Below are positions 10,521-18,547 of a stretch of DNA of 63,022 bases, piece after piece. The stretch comes from Acidobacteriota bacterium (GTDB lineage: Bacteria > Acidobacteriota > Vicinamibacteria > Vicinamibacterales > Vicinamibacteraceae), in NCBI GenBank assembly GCA_020845575.1, contig JADLFL010000006.1, positions 1 through 63,022 of the forward strand, written 5' to 3'. The notes under the pieces are model-generated. The model saw nothing but the letters and a program-made list of their open reading frames with translations. It searched no databases and was not told the DNA's origin. The position numbers and the translations under genes are program-made. Every line of letters begins with the position of its first letter. Positions within the stretch are counted from its first letter, which is position 1.

Positions 10521-10927
10521 GCGAAGATGCCGTGTTCGAGGCGTACGAGCGTGTCCTCGACGGCGCGGGCCCCGATTTCGGTCTTGAGGAGATCGACAGG
10601 GCGCGCACCCTCGAGGGACGCGTTGACGGTGCGGAGCCAGTGCCACGCGGCGGGGCGGTCGCCGAACAGCGACTCGGCGGCGCCCAGCAGGCGTGCCAGC
10701 CTGACGGCCCGCTCGGACTCCTCGAGCGACAGCGCCTCGCCACGGGCCCGCCGATGACGCAACGTGCGAGGATTGATCACGAGATCCCCCAGTTCCGTGG
10801 ACGTGAATCCCGCCTCGACGAGGTCGTCGAGCACTCTCAGTGGCAGGCCGTCACTGAGCACCCTCATCGCCAGACGGAGGATGTCCCGCGGCGACCCTTC
10901 ACGAACGACGAACGGATCGTGCGGCAT
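10517..10927 (-). CDS. Antitoxin, Xre/MbcA/ParS (DUF2384) family
   Basis: 136 residues from ATG 10927. The N-terminal half is a helix-turn-helix-like region (LPLRVLDDLVEAGFTSTELGDLVINPRTLRHRRARGEALSLEESERAVRLARLLG), and the C-terminal half has the MbcA/ParS/Xre toxin-binding pattern LFGDRPAAWHWLRTVNASLEGARPVDLLKTEIGARAVEDTLVRLEHGIFA. It is expected to bind and block the RES toxin encoded 4 bp overlapping downstream and to repress its own promoter. A promoter -10 box sits seven bases before the start, next to a perfect 8-bp inverted repeat at 10941-10960, a natural operator for a dimeric HTH protein. The gene lies directly downstream of truB. Confidence 0.88.
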   Translation of the reverse strand: MPHDPFVVREGSPRDILRLAMRVLSDGLPLRVLDDLVEAGFTSTELGDLVINPRTLRHRRARGEALSLEESERAVRLARLLGAAESLFGDRPAAWHWLRTVNASLEGARPVDLLKTEIGARAVEDTLVRLEHGIFA

Positions 10928-10934
10928 GATGCCT

Positions 10935-10960
10935 ATTGTATCACGGCAAGTCTGCCGTGA
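10935..10960 (-). promoter_or_regulatory. Promoter and palindromic operator of the toxin-antitoxin pair
   Basis: On the minus strand TGATACAAT gives an extended -10 (TACAAT at 10940-10935) ending seven bases before the antitoxin ATG. Immediately upstream, TCACGGCA (10941-10948) and TGCCGTGA (10953-10960) form a perfect 8-bp inverted repeat with a four-base centre, covering the -10/-35 spacer. The -35 (GACTCA-like) is weak. Bound repressor would occlude RNA polymerase. Confidence 0.65.
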
Positions 10961-10961
10961 G

Positions 10962-11915
10962 TCAGGCCGTTCGCAGGACGATGTCGGCGTGTATGCCCCC
11001 GCCGTCCGTGAGCCGCCCGAGCGCGACGAGATCGCCACTCGCGTCGACGAGCCGGATGCGGTCGGGCCGGGATCCCGCCGGGCACCGGGCATCGGGCACC
11101 TGGCACCGGCCACCTTCAGGCTCGGCGTGGACACGCAACGCACGGCCGGCGACGACGGCCTCGATCTGACTGGCGTCGACCGCCACGCTGGGCCAGGAGT
11201 GGAGGACTGACGACAGGGGGCGGCGGTGCGCGAGGATTGTCGGTGCGCCGCCATCGAGAGCGACGGGCAGTTCGCACGCATCCTCGAGTGTCCATTCGCC
11301 GCTCGCGGTGCGGCGCAGGGCACGCAGGTGCGCGGGGACGCCGAGCGCCACGCCGAGGTCGCGGGCGAGGCTGCGGACGTAGTAGCCGGCGGAGACGTCG
11401 ACGTCGAGCGTGGCCTCGTGCGCCTCCGCGTCCCATGCAACCAGCGTGACGGCATGGGCCGTGACCTCCACTGCCGGCAGTGACACGGCGTCGCCGCGCC
11501 GCGCGAGCGCGTATGCGCGTTCGCCGTCGACCTTCTTCGCCGAATGCGCGGGCGGCGTCTGGAGCTGACGTCCTTCGAAGGCGGGGAGTGCCTGCCGTAC
11601 GACGTCTGCCGACAGCGCAGCGGCGGCATCGTGCGCTGTCTCGACGGGCGTGCCTGTGCCGTCTCCCGTATCGGTTGCCATGCCGAACGCGACGATGGCC
11701 GTATAGCGCTTGTGGCTGGACGTGAAGAACTGCGCGAGCCGTGTCGCACGACCGATGACGATCGGCAGGACACCCGTCGCGAACGGGTCGAGCGTCCCGG
11801 TGTGGCCCACCTTCGTCCCGCGCGGCAGCCGGCGCCGCACGGCAGCGACGACGTCGTGCGACGTCATGCCGGCTGGCTTGTCGATGACGAGGATGCCGTC
11901 GAGCGCGGGCGTCAC
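10962..11915 (-). CDS. truB: tRNA pseudouridine(55) synthase TruB
   Basis: 317 residues from GTG 11915, which overlaps the nrnA stop (GTGA). The N-terminal ILVIDKPAGMTSHDVVAAVRR and the catalytic-aspartate motif GHTGTLDPFATGVLPI are diagnostic, followed by RYTAIVAFG, SAKKVDGERAYALARRG and a YYVRSLARDLG block. The enzyme converts U55 in the T loop of tRNAs to pseudouridine. The C-terminal ~80 residues match the PUA-like region but carry an odd segment (GGRCQVPDARCPAGSRPDR) encoded by five degenerate heptamers (11079-11113). Because seven is not a multiple of three, the repeat is read in changing phase. It is the third gene of rbfA-nrnA-truB. Confidence 0.96.
   Translation of the reverse strand: MTPALDGILVIDKPAGMTSHDVVAAVRRRLPRGTKVGHTGTLDPFATGVLPIVIGRATRLAQFFTSSHKRYTAIVAFGMATDTGDGTGTPVETAHDAAAALSADVVRQALPAFEGRQLQTPPAHSAKKVDGERAYALARRGDAVSLPAVEVTAHAVTLVAWDAEAHEATLDVDVSAGYYVRSLARDLGVALGVPAHLRALRRTASGEWTLEDACELPVALDGGAPTILAHRRPLSSVLHSWPSVAVDASQIEAVVAGRALRVHAEPEGGRCQVPDARCPAGSRPDRIRLVDASGDLVALGRLTDGGGIHADIVLRTA
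11079..11113. repeat. Five degenerate heptamers inside truB
   Basis: CGGGCAC, CGGGCAT, CGGGCAC, CTGGCAC and CGGCCAC follow one another with exact 7-bp spacing in the 3' part of truB. The reading frame is kept. Confidence 0.7.
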
Positions 11916-12892
11916 CGGAGCGCGTCGGCGAGCAGTGGCAGCACCGCGGCGCGGACCGCGGCAAGGCTGTCGTCCGACGTGAAGCCGCTCGCGTTGAAAT
12001 GTCCGCCTCCGCCGAAGCGCTGCGCCACCGATCGCACGTCGATGGTGCCTTTCGAGCGAAGACTCACGCGCGTCTGGCCGCCTTCGTCGGTCCTGAACAG
12101 GCACACGGCGCGGATGTCCTGCGCGGTGAAGGGCAAGTTGATGAGCCCCTCGCTCTCGTCTGGTCCCGAGCCTGCGCGTTCATGCACATCAGGTGTGAGC
12201 GTCAGCACCGCGAGCTGGCCGGCGGCCTCGAGTTGCATGCCGTGCAGCAACTCGCCGATGAGCCGCACGCGGCCGAGGCTGAAGCTGTCGTACGCCACGC
12301 GGCCGATCCACACCGGGTCGGCGCCGGCGAGCACGCATCGCCGTGCCAGCTCGAAGCTGCGCGCCGAGATGTGTGAATGCCTGAAGCTGCCCGTGTCCGT
12401 CGTCAGTCCGAGGTAGAGGTACGTGGCGATGTCGGGCGTCCACGCGACGCCCAGTGCGTCGATCGCGTCGGCCACCATCTCGACGCACGCGGCGGCGCTC
12501 TCGTCGAACCACGTCACGGTGCCGTAGCCCGAGTTGCCCAGATGGTGATCGATGTTGATGACGGCATCGGCGCGATCGAGGCCTGCGACACCCGTGCGTG
12601 CGAGCGAGCCCGACTCCATCACGATCACCGTGGTGCCGCGCGCGTCGACCTCGGTGGTGATGTCGAGCGTATCGAGCCCGTGAAAGGCGAGGAACGATGC
12701 GGGCGGCGGGTCGCTGCAGACAGTGCGGACGTCGCGGCCGAGCAGGCGCAACGCGCCGGCCATCGCCATCACGCTGCCGATCGAGTCGCCGTCCGGGCGC
12801 GTGTGGCCGCACAGCACCACGGGACCGCTCGCGCGCAGCGCATCGACGAGCGCGTGTGGCACGCCTGTGGCCGCTTCACCGAGTGTCGTCAT
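11912..12892 (-). CDS. nrnA: DHH/DHHA1 family phosphoesterase, bifunctional oligoribonuclease/pAp phosphatase
   Basis: 326 residues from ATG 12892, which begins 17 bp inside the end of rbfA. The DHH domain shows GHTRPDGDSIGS and INIDHHLGNSGYG (metal-binding Asp/His), and the DHHA1 domain ends with the substrate motif GGGGHFNASG. NrnA proteins degrade 2-5-base RNA fragments and dephosphorylate pAp in the cytoplasm. A position between rbfA and truB is common for this family in many bacteria, supporting the identification. The start was chosen for the overlap with rbfA; a longer frame exists but would extend far into rbfA. The stop overlaps the truB start. Confidence 0.92.
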   Translation of the reverse strand: MTTLGEAATGVPHALVDALRASGPVVLCGHTRPDGDSIGSVMAMAGALRLLGRDVRTVCSDPPPASFLAFHGLDTLDITTEVDARGTTVIVMESGSLARTGVAGLDRADAVINIDHHLGNSGYGTVTWFDESAAACVEMVADAIDALGVAWTPDIATYLYLGLTTDTGSFRHSHISARSFELARRCVLAGADPVWIGRVAYDSFSLGRVRLIGELLHGMQLEAAGQLAVLTLTPDVHERAGSGPDESEGLINLPFTAQDIRAVCLFRTDEGGQTRVSLRSKGTIDVRSVAQRFGGGGHFNASGFTSDDSLAAVRAAVLPLLADALR

Positions 12893-13322
12893 CTCGTGTC
12901 GTTCCGTGGTCGTCGACGGCAGGCGTCGCGGTGTCCGGCGCATCGCCGGCGCCCTTCGCCTCGCGCGCGTCACGCTCGTCGTCGATCTCCCGCAACAGCG
13001 TCTCGACGCGTTCCTGCCGTTCGACGTTCTCGTCGTAGTGGAAGCGCACGTCTGGCGCGCGCCGCATGTTCAGGCTCTCGGCGAGGCGGCGTCGCACGAA
13101 CGCCGTTGCCCGCTCCAGCGCGCGCGCCGTGCGCCGGCGTTCGGCTTCATCGCCGATGAGCGTGTAGTAGACGTGCGCGAGCCCCATGTCGCTCGTCATC
13201 CTGACGTGCGTCACGGTGAGGAGTCCGACGGCGGGATCCTTCACTTCGAACGCGAGCAACTGGCTCACTTCGTCCTTGATGTGATCGGCGATGCGCTCGG
13301 CGCGTGAACCGGAGGCCTGCAT
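12876..13322 (-). CDS. rbfA: 30S ribosome-binding factor RbfA
   Basis: 148 residues from ATG 13322. The KH-like core is clear: RAERIADHIKDEVSQLLAFEVKDPAVGLLTVTHVRMTSDMGLAHVYYTLIG and LRRAPDVRFHYDENVERQERVETLL-type sequence. RbfA binds the 16S rRNA 5' helix during late 30S maturation and cold adaptation. The C-terminal ~35 residues are an acidic, low-complexity tail. A -10-like TACAAT (13334-13329) ends six bases before the ATG, implying its own leaderless promoter even though infB lies just upstream. A longer frame adds 13 residues but would ignore that promoter. A heptamer array with a 21-bp hairpin separates it from infB. Confidence 0.95.
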   Translation of the reverse strand: MQASGSRAERIADHIKDEVSQLLAFEVKDPAVGLLTVTHVRMTSDMGLAHVYYTLIGDEAERRRTARALERATAFVRRRLAESLNMRRAPDVRFHYDENVERQERVETLLREIDDERDAREAKGAGDAPDTATPAVDDHGTTRDDDTR

Positions 13323-13328
13323 CCCGGC

Positions 13329-13334
13329 ATTGTA
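13329..13334 (-). promoter_or_regulatory. -10 box of rbfA-nrnA-truB, leaderless geometry
   Basis: TACAAT on the minus strand ends six bases before the rbfA ATG, placing the expected transcription start at or next to the A of the start codon. No Shine-Dalgarno sequence is seen. No convincing -35. Confidence 0.5.
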
Positions 13335-13352
13335 CGGGAATGACGAAGACAG

Positions 13353-13447
13353 AATGCCCAATGCCGAATGCCGAATGCCGAATGCCGAATGCCGAATGGC
13401 GAATAGCGAAAGTGTCCGCTATCCGTCATTCGGCATTCGGCATTCCT
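13353..13447. repeat. Heptamer array (AATGCCG)n and its inverted copy, infB-rbfA gap
   Basis: Eight heptamers run from 13353 to 13408: AATGCCC, five AATGCCG, AATGGCG and AATAGCG. Three inverted heptamers (CATTCGG, CATTCGG, CATTCCT) run from 13427 to 13447. Bases 13388-13408 and 13417-13437 can pair over 21 positions with two mismatches around an eight-base loop. It fills the gap between infB and rbfA. Confidence 0.9.
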
Positions 13448-13448
13448 G

Positions 13449-16397
13449 CTATCCGGGGATCGTGACGGCGATCTCTTCGGTCGTGAAGACCTCGATCGTG
13501 TCGCCGGCCTTGACGTCGTTGTAGCGCTCGAACGTCATGCCGCATTCCAGACCGTTCTTGACCTCGGAGACATCGTCCTTGAACCGGCGCAGCGAACTGA
13601 GCTTGCCGGTGTGGACGACCACGCCCTCGCGGAGGAGGCGGGCCTGCACGTCGCCCGAGCGGCGGATGACGCCTTCGGTCACAAAGCAGCCTGCGACGGT
13701 ACCCGCCTTCGGGACGCGGAACACCTCGCGCACTTCGGCCACGCCGATGCGCGTTTCCTTGAACGTCGGTTCGAGCATCCCCGCCATCGCGGCGCGGATC
13801 TCGTCGGTGACGTTGTAGATGATCGAGTGGAGGCGGATGTCCACCTTCTCGCGGTCGGCCACCGATTCGGCGTTGCGGTCGGGGCGCACGTTGAAGCCGA
13901 TGACGATCGCGTCCGATGCGGTGGCCAGCAGCACGTCCGACTCGTTGATCGCGCCGACGCCCGAGCTGATCACGCGCACCTTGATGCGCTCGTCGCCGAG
14001 CTTCTGCAGCGAGTCGGCCAGCACCTCGGCCGAGCCCTGCACGTCGGCCTTGATGATGAGCGCGAGCTCCTTCACACCGCCGTCGGCGATGTGCTTCTGC
14101 AGCGACTCCAGCGTCATGCGGCCGCCACGCGCGCCGAGCGACTTGGCCTTGGCCTGTTCCTCGCGGAACACGGCAATCTGGCGGGCCTTGGCCACGTCGT
14201 CCACGGCCTGGAACGTGTCGCCTGGCGTGGGGACGCCGCCGAGCCCGAGCACTTCGACGGGCGTCGACGGGCCGACCTCGCGCACCGAGCGCCCGCGGTC
14301 GTCCTGCAGCGCGCGCACCTTGCCGACGATCGTGCCCACGAGCACCGTGTCGCCGACGTGGAGCGTGCCGTCCTGCACGAGCACCGTGGCCACGGGGCCG
14401 CGTCCGCGATCGAGCTTGCCTTCGAGCACCGTGCCCGAGGCGTTGCGCGCGGCGTTGGCCTTGTGCTCGCCGATTTCGGTGACGAGCAGGATCATCTCGA
14501 GCAGCGTGTCGAGATTCTGGTTGGCCTTGGCCGACACGGGCACCATCACCGTGTCGCCGCCCCACGCTTCGGCGAGGAGACCGAGTTCGGAGAGCTCGCG
14601 CATGACGCGTTCGGGGTTGGCGTCGGGCTTGTCGATCTTGTTGATGGCGACGATGATCGGCACCTTCGCCGCGCGTGCGTGATCGATGGCCTCGCGCGTC
14701 TGCGGCATGACGCCATCGTCGGCAGCGACCACGAGGACCACCACGTCGGTGACCTTCGCGCCGCGTGCACGCATCGTGGTGAACGCCGCGTGGCCGGGCG
14801 TGTCGAGGAACACGATCTTGCGACCGTTGAGTTCCACGGCGTACGCACCGATGTGCTGCGTGATGCCGCCCGCCTCGCGCTCGGCGACCCGCGTGGTGCG
14901 GATGCTGTCGAGCAGCGTCGTCTTGCCGTGGTCGACGTGGCCCATCACCGTCACCACCGGTGCGCGCGTGACGCGATCCTCCGGCTTGTTCGGGACGTCC
15001 TCGATCTCGACGATCTCTTCCTCGAACGACCGCACCTCGACCTCGGCGCCGAACTGGCGCGCGAGCATCGTGGCCGTGTCGGCGTCGAGCGTGCTGTTGA
15101 TCGTCATGCGCATACCCTGTTCGAGCACGACGCGCATGACGTCCTTGACCTTGGCTTCGAGCTTGTCGGCCAGATCCTTGACCGTCATGCCCTCGGCGAG
15201 CGTGATGATGCGGGTGATGGGCGGCGGCGCCGCCGGGCCCTGCACCACGGGCGCTTCGAGACGCGAACGACGACCGCCGCTGCTCCTGCCGCCAGGACGC
15301 GGGCGGTGCCCGCCCGGGCCGCCCGGGCGATAGCCACCCCCGGGCTGTGGCGGACGCGGGAACTGCGCGGCACCCGGGCGCTGACCCGGCTGGCCGGCGG
15401 GACCGCCGAGCGGACGTCCGCCGGGACCGACAACGCCGGGGGCGCGGCCGATGTTGGCGTACGTCGGCTGGTAGCTCGGACGCGCCACCTGCGGCAGCGG
15501 CGAGCGAATGGGTTGCGTGGGCAGCGGACGCGGACCACCTGGCAACGCGGCTCCAGGTGGCAGCGGACGCGGCCCTGCTGACGGCGGTCGCGGCGGCCCT
15601 GCCGGTCCGGCAGGGCCAGCGGGGCCTGCCGCTGGCGGTGGGCGACGCACGGGAGCCGCCGGCGCTGGGGCCGGCCGGGGCGGACGCATCGGTGGCGCGC
15701 TCACCGGACGATTCGGATCCTCGACGCGCAGACGCAGCGACGAGGGCACCTGGCGGTCGGGATCGCTCTGACCGTCGGCCGCCGCGGCGGCGCCTTCCGG
15801 TTCGCGCGCGGGAGGGGCCTCGGGCCCGGTGACCCCGGTTGCTGCCGGTGCCGTGTCGCTCGCACGTGGTGTCGGCTCCGCCGGCACGTCGGCGACCGGC
15901 GGCGCGACGGGCGCAGCCGGCGTCGGCGCGTCCGCCTCCGGCGCGGACGCTTCGGCGACCACGGGTGTCTCGCGGACGTCGACCGATGTGCCGACGGGCG
16001 CGGGTGCCTCGACGACGGGCGCCTCGGCGGCCACGGCGGCTGGTGGCGGTGGGGCAGCGACGGGCGCGCCGGGTACCCTCAGGGCCTTGACGAGACGGGG
16101 CGGCGGCAGCGGGGCCGCCTTCGGGGGCTCCGGCGCGGCCGCGGTCTTCGCGGCCCCCTTCTTCCCGGCGGTACCCGGGCGTGCGGCGGGGCCTTCACTG
16201 AACATGTGCGCGGCGGGCGGGAGTGCGATGTTGCGCGTGCGCGCATGGCGCTCCACGAACTGCCGGGCCACCACCTCTTCGATGGTGCTCGAGGCCGAAC
16301 GCACCTCGATGCCCGCCTCCGCCTTGAGGAGATCCATGACCTCCTGGCTCGGTGCGTTCAGCAGTTCCGCGACTTTGTAGATCCGGACAGTCGACAA
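13449..16397 (-). CDS. infB: Translation initiation factor IF-2
   Basis: 982 residues from TTG 16397, supported by AGGGGA five to six bases upstream and by the standard IF2N start [23 protein letters not shown]. After the first IF2N domain comes a ~300-residue Pro/Ala/Gly-rich linker (about 75-375), then a second IF2N-like helix region ([27 protein letters not shown]) and the GTPase with [15 protein letters not shown] (near 485), DTPGHAAF and NKIDKPDA. Domains II-IV follow to the C-terminus. IF-2 delivers initiator fMet-tRNA to the 30S and promotes subunit joining. It is preceded by nusA with a 100-bp gap that lacks ylxR. Confidence 0.97.
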   Translation of the reverse strand: MSTVRIYKVAELLNAPSQEVMDLLKAEAGIEVRSASSTIEEVVARQFVERHARTRNIALPPAAHMFSEGPAARPGTAGKKGAAKTAAAPEPPKAAPLPPPRLVKALRVPGAPVAAPPPPAAVAAEAPVVEAPAPVGTSVDVRETPVVAEASAPEADAPTPAAPVAPPVADVPAEPTPRASDTAPAATGVTGPEAPPAREPEGAAAAADGQSDPDRQVPSSLRLRVEDPNRPVSAPPMRPPRPAPAPAAPVRRPPPAAGPAGPAGPAGPPRPPSAGPRPLPPGAALPGGPRPLPTQPIRSPLPQVARPSYQPTYANIGRAPGVVGPGGRPLGGPAGQPGQRPGAAQFPRPPQPGGGYRPGGPGGHRPRPGGRSSGGRRSRLEAPVVQGPAAPPPITRIITLAEGMTVKDLADKLEAKVKDVMRVVLEQGMRMTINSTLDADTATMLARQFGAEVEVRSFEEEIVEIEDVPNKPEDRVTRAPVVTVMGHVDHGKTTLLDSIRTTRVAEREAGGITQHIGAYAVELNGRKIVFLDTPGHAAFTTMRARGAKVTDVVVLVVAADDGVMPQTREAIDHARAAKVPIIVAINKIDKPDANPERVMRELSELGLLAEAWGGDTVMVPVSAKANQNLDTLLEMILLVTEIGEHKANAARNASGTVLEGKLDRGRGPVATVLVQDGTLHVGDTVLVGTIVGKVRALQDDRGRSVREVGPSTPVEVLGLGGVPTPGDTFQAVDDVAKARQIAVFREEQAKAKSLGARGGRMTLESLQKHIADGGVKELALIIKADVQGSAEVLADSLQKLGDERIKVRVISSGVGAINESDVLLATASDAIVIGFNVRPDRNAESVADREKVDIRLHSIIYNVTDEIRAAMAGMLEPTFKETRIGVAEVREVFRVPKAGTVAGCFVTEGVIRRSGDVQARLLREGVVVHTGKLSSLRRFKDDVSEVKNGLECGMTFERYNDVKAGDTIEVFTTEEIAVTIPG

Positions 16398-16425
16398 CGT
16401 GTCCCCTTCGTTCTAGTCCAGCCTT

Positions 16426-16450
16426 CGGACGTGCGGTTGGTGCACGTCCG
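16426..16450 (-). terminator. 9-bp hairpin in the nusA-infB gap
   Basis: CGGACGTGC (16426-16434) pairs with GCACGTCCG (16442-16450) around a seven-base loop. No T-tract follows. It is the only visible element in the 100-bp gap and may be a processing or partial-attenuation hairpin. Confidence 0.4.
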
Positions 16451-16497
16451 GCCTTCGTTCTCCCTCGCCCTGCGCCGCAGCGGCGCGCGCGTGGGTC

Positions 16498-17820
16498 CTA
16501 CGTCTGCTCTGGTTGGTCGGTCGTGCCCGCCGCGGCGGTGTCGGCCTCGACGTCCACGGGGGCTGGTGCATCGCCTGCCGGCTCGACCTCGTCTGCCGTG
16601 ACGGCCTCGGCAACGGCCTGCTCGTCGGCAGGCGCCGCACCCATGTTGGGATCGAAGAGCGCATCCATGGCTGCCGCGCCCGTGAGCGGCACGTCGGCCT
16701 GCCCTTCGGCCACGGCATTCCAGTCGAACCCGGCGAGCTGCGCCTCGACTTCCTTGCGCTTCTCTTCCTCGCTCTTGATGTCGATCTTCCAGCCCGTGAG
16801 CTTGGCGGCGAGCCTGACGTTCTGACCCTTCTTGCCGATCGCGAGCGAGAGCTGCTTGTCTTCGACCACCACTTCCATCACGCGATCCTGGTCGTCGAGG
16901 ATCGTCACGCGCTGCACGCGGGCCGGGCTGATGGCGTTCATCACGAACTCCACCGGATCCTCCGAGAACTCGACGATGTCGATCTTCTCGCCGCGCAGTT
17001 CGCGGATGATGGCCTGCACGCGCGTGCCCTTGATGCCCACGCAGGCACCAACGGGATCCACGTCGCGCTCGCGGCTGTAGACGGCCACCTTCGCGCGGTC
17101 GCCCGCCTCGCGCACGGCGCCGCGGATCATCACGGTGCCGTCGTAGATCTCCGGCACTTCCTGCTCGAACATCTTCACGAGCAACGCCGGGTCGGTACGC
17201 GAGAGGATCACCTGCGGTCCCTTGAGGTTCTCGTTCACGCTCTTGATCACCGTGCGTACGCGGTCGCCGATGGCGTAGTTCTCCGCGCGCGACTGCTCCT
17301 TGCGCGGCAGGTTCGCCTCGATGCGTCCGAGCTCCACGATGAGGTCGCCCTGCTCGAAGCGCTTGACGGTGCCGGTCACCACTTCGCCGACGCGCGAGGA
17401 GAACTCGTCGAACACGTTCCGACGCTCCGCTTCGCGCACCTTCTGGAAGATGACCTGCTTGGCGGTCTGCGCGGCGATGCGTCCGAGCTTCTCCTTGCTC
17501 TTGGGGAACTCGATCTCGTCTTCGAGCTCGATGCCGGCCGCGTATTCCTCGCCGTAGACCCTGTAGATGTCCTGCGCGTCGGCCAGCGAGATCTCGGTGG
17601 CCGCATCCGCGACGGTCTCGACGACCTTCTTCACCGCGAGGAGCTCGACCTCGCCCGTCTCGTGGTTCAGGCGTGCCTTGAGGTTCTCGCCGTCCTTGCC
17701 ATAGGACTTGCGGGACGCCGTCAGGACGGCCTCTTCGATGGCCGTGATGACAATGTCAGGGTCGATCCCGCGCTCCTTGGCGAGGGTCTCGATCGACTGC
17801 ACGAGCGGGTTGGTACTCAT
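16498..17820 (-). CDS. nusA: Transcription termination/antitermination factor NusA
   Basis: 440 residues from ATG 17820. It shows the N-terminal RNA-polymerase-binding domain (about 1-125), the S1 domain (GEVVTGTVKRFEQGDLIVELGRIEANLPRKEQ, about 135-200), KH1 (VDPVGACVGIKGTRVQAIIRELRGEKIDIVEF, about 240-300) and KH2 (LSLAIGKKGQNVRLAAKLTGWKIDI, about 325-370). The last ~60 residues are acidic and Ala/Pro-rich and replace the AR repeats of enterobacterial NusA. NusA modulates pausing, termination and rRNA antitermination. It follows rimP by five bases in the conserved rimP-nusA-infB operon; in E. coli NusA feeds back on this operon. Confidence 0.97.
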   Translation of the reverse strand: MSTNPLVQSIETLAKERGIDPDIVITAIEEAVLTASRKSYGKDGENLKARLNHETGEVELLAVKKVVETVADAATEISLADAQDIYRVYGEEYAAGIELEDEIEFPKSKEKLGRIAAQTAKQVIFQKVREAERRNVFDEFSSRVGEVVTGTVKRFEQGDLIVELGRIEANLPRKEQSRAENYAIGDRVRTVIKSVNENLKGPQVILSRTDPALLVKMFEQEVPEIYDGTVMIRGAVREAGDRAKVAVYSRERDVDPVGACVGIKGTRVQAIIRELRGEKIDIVEFSEDPVEFVMNAISPARVQRVTILDDQDRVMEVVVEDKQLSLAIGKKGQNVRLAAKLTGWKIDIKSEEEKRKEVEAQLAGFDWNAVAEGQADVPLTGAAAMDALFDPNMGAAPADEQAVAEAVTADEVEPAGDAPAPVDVEADTAAAGTTDQPEQT

Positions 17821-17825
17821 CGCGT

Positions 17826-18335
17826 CTAGAACTCCACCTCGAGGCGGGCCCGACCGATCGCTGCCAGCGGAATCCGCCGCTCCTTGCGGCGCCCCACCTG
17901 CAGGATGACGGCCTCGTCCTCCACACCGGCAATCCGGCCTTCGAAATGCGTCTGACCCTCGACGCCACCAGGCACCACCAGCTTTGCGATCCGCCCGCTG
18001 AACCGCCGATAGTCATCGGCGTGTCGCAGCGGTCGATCGAGGCCCGGTGACGACACCTCGAGAGTATGGGCGTGGTCGAGCACGTCCTCGACATCGAGAA
18101 TCGTGCTCAGGTCAGTGCTCACCCGTTGACAGTCCTCGATGCCGATGGACTGCTCCGGTGTCTCCACGACCACGCCACCCTCGGCGTCGCGCTGCAGCGG
18201 TCGGTCGATGACGACGCGCAGCACCCAGCCACTCGACTCCCGCCGCAGCTGGATGTCGAAGATGTCGAGCCCGCAGGATCCGGCGACCCGTTCGGCCGCC
18301 GTCCGGACGCGCGCCAGGCGCGTATCGGTTGTCAC
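17826..18335 (-). CDS. rimP: Ribosome maturation factor RimP
   Basis: 169 residues from GTG 18335. The N-terminal domain (RVAGSCGLDIFDIQLRRESSGWVLRVVID...IGIEDCQRVSTDLSTILDVEDVL) and the characteristic LEVSSPGLDRPLRHADDYRRFSGRIAKL segment are clear, followed by the SH3-like C-terminal domain ending in IPLAAIGRARLEVEF. RimP is required for correct 30S assembly. The start is uncertain, because no Shine-Dalgarno sequence lies close to this GTG and the frame is open further upstream, including an in-frame TTG. A terminator-like hairpin lies 22-53 bases before the GTG, suggesting attenuation control of the operon. Confidence 0.93.
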   Translation of the reverse strand: MTTDTRLARVRTAAERVAGSCGLDIFDIQLRRESSGWVLRVVIDRPLQRDAEGGVVVETPEQSIGIEDCQRVSTDLSTILDVEDVLDHAHTLEVSSPGLDRPLRHADDYRRFSGRIAKLVVPGGVEGQTHFEGRIAGVEDEAVILQVGRRKERRIPLAAIGRARLEVEF

Positions 18336-18356
18336 GTCAACGAGACAGCGACCCCT

Positions 18357-18388
18357 GAAACACAAAGAGTGGGCAAAGCGGCCCACTC
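18357..18388 (-). terminator. Terminator-like hairpin just upstream of rimP
   Basis: On the minus strand GAGTGGGC pairs perfectly with GCCCACTC around a CGCTTT loop (18388-18367) and is followed by TTTGTGTTTC. It would end rimO transcripts or act as a leader attenuator of rimP-nusA-infB, since only 21 bases separate its tail from the rimP start. Confidence 0.65.
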
Positions 18389-18470
18389 CGGAAGGGTAGC
18401 CTGAACTCCAATCGAGGACTGTACCACAACAGCCGGGCACTGGGCCCGCCTTCGCGCTCGCGCGCTACAG

Positions 18471-18547
18471 CCGGCAACCGGCAACGGGTAACCGGCAACC
18501 GGCAACCGCATGTCATTCATTCGTCATTCAGCATTCGTCATTCAGAC
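18471..18547. repeat. Two adjacent heptamer arrays, rimO-rimP gap
   Basis: Six units CCGGCAA, CCGGCAA, CGGGTAA, CCGGCAA, CCGGCAA, CCGCATG (18471-18512) pass without a break into five units TCATTCA, TTCGTCA, TTCAGCA, TTCGTCA, TTCAGAC (18513-18547). The last unit covers the rimO stop codon. Confidence 0.9.

Noticed and set aside
13353..13447. CRISPR-like repeat
   Set aside because: Units are 7 bp with no spacers, and no cas genes are nearby; it is a tandem short repeat.
13611..15581. A 656-residue plus-strand frame opposite infB
   Set aside because: It mirrors infB codons, is rich in His/Arg/Asp and has no motif; a shadow of the true gene.
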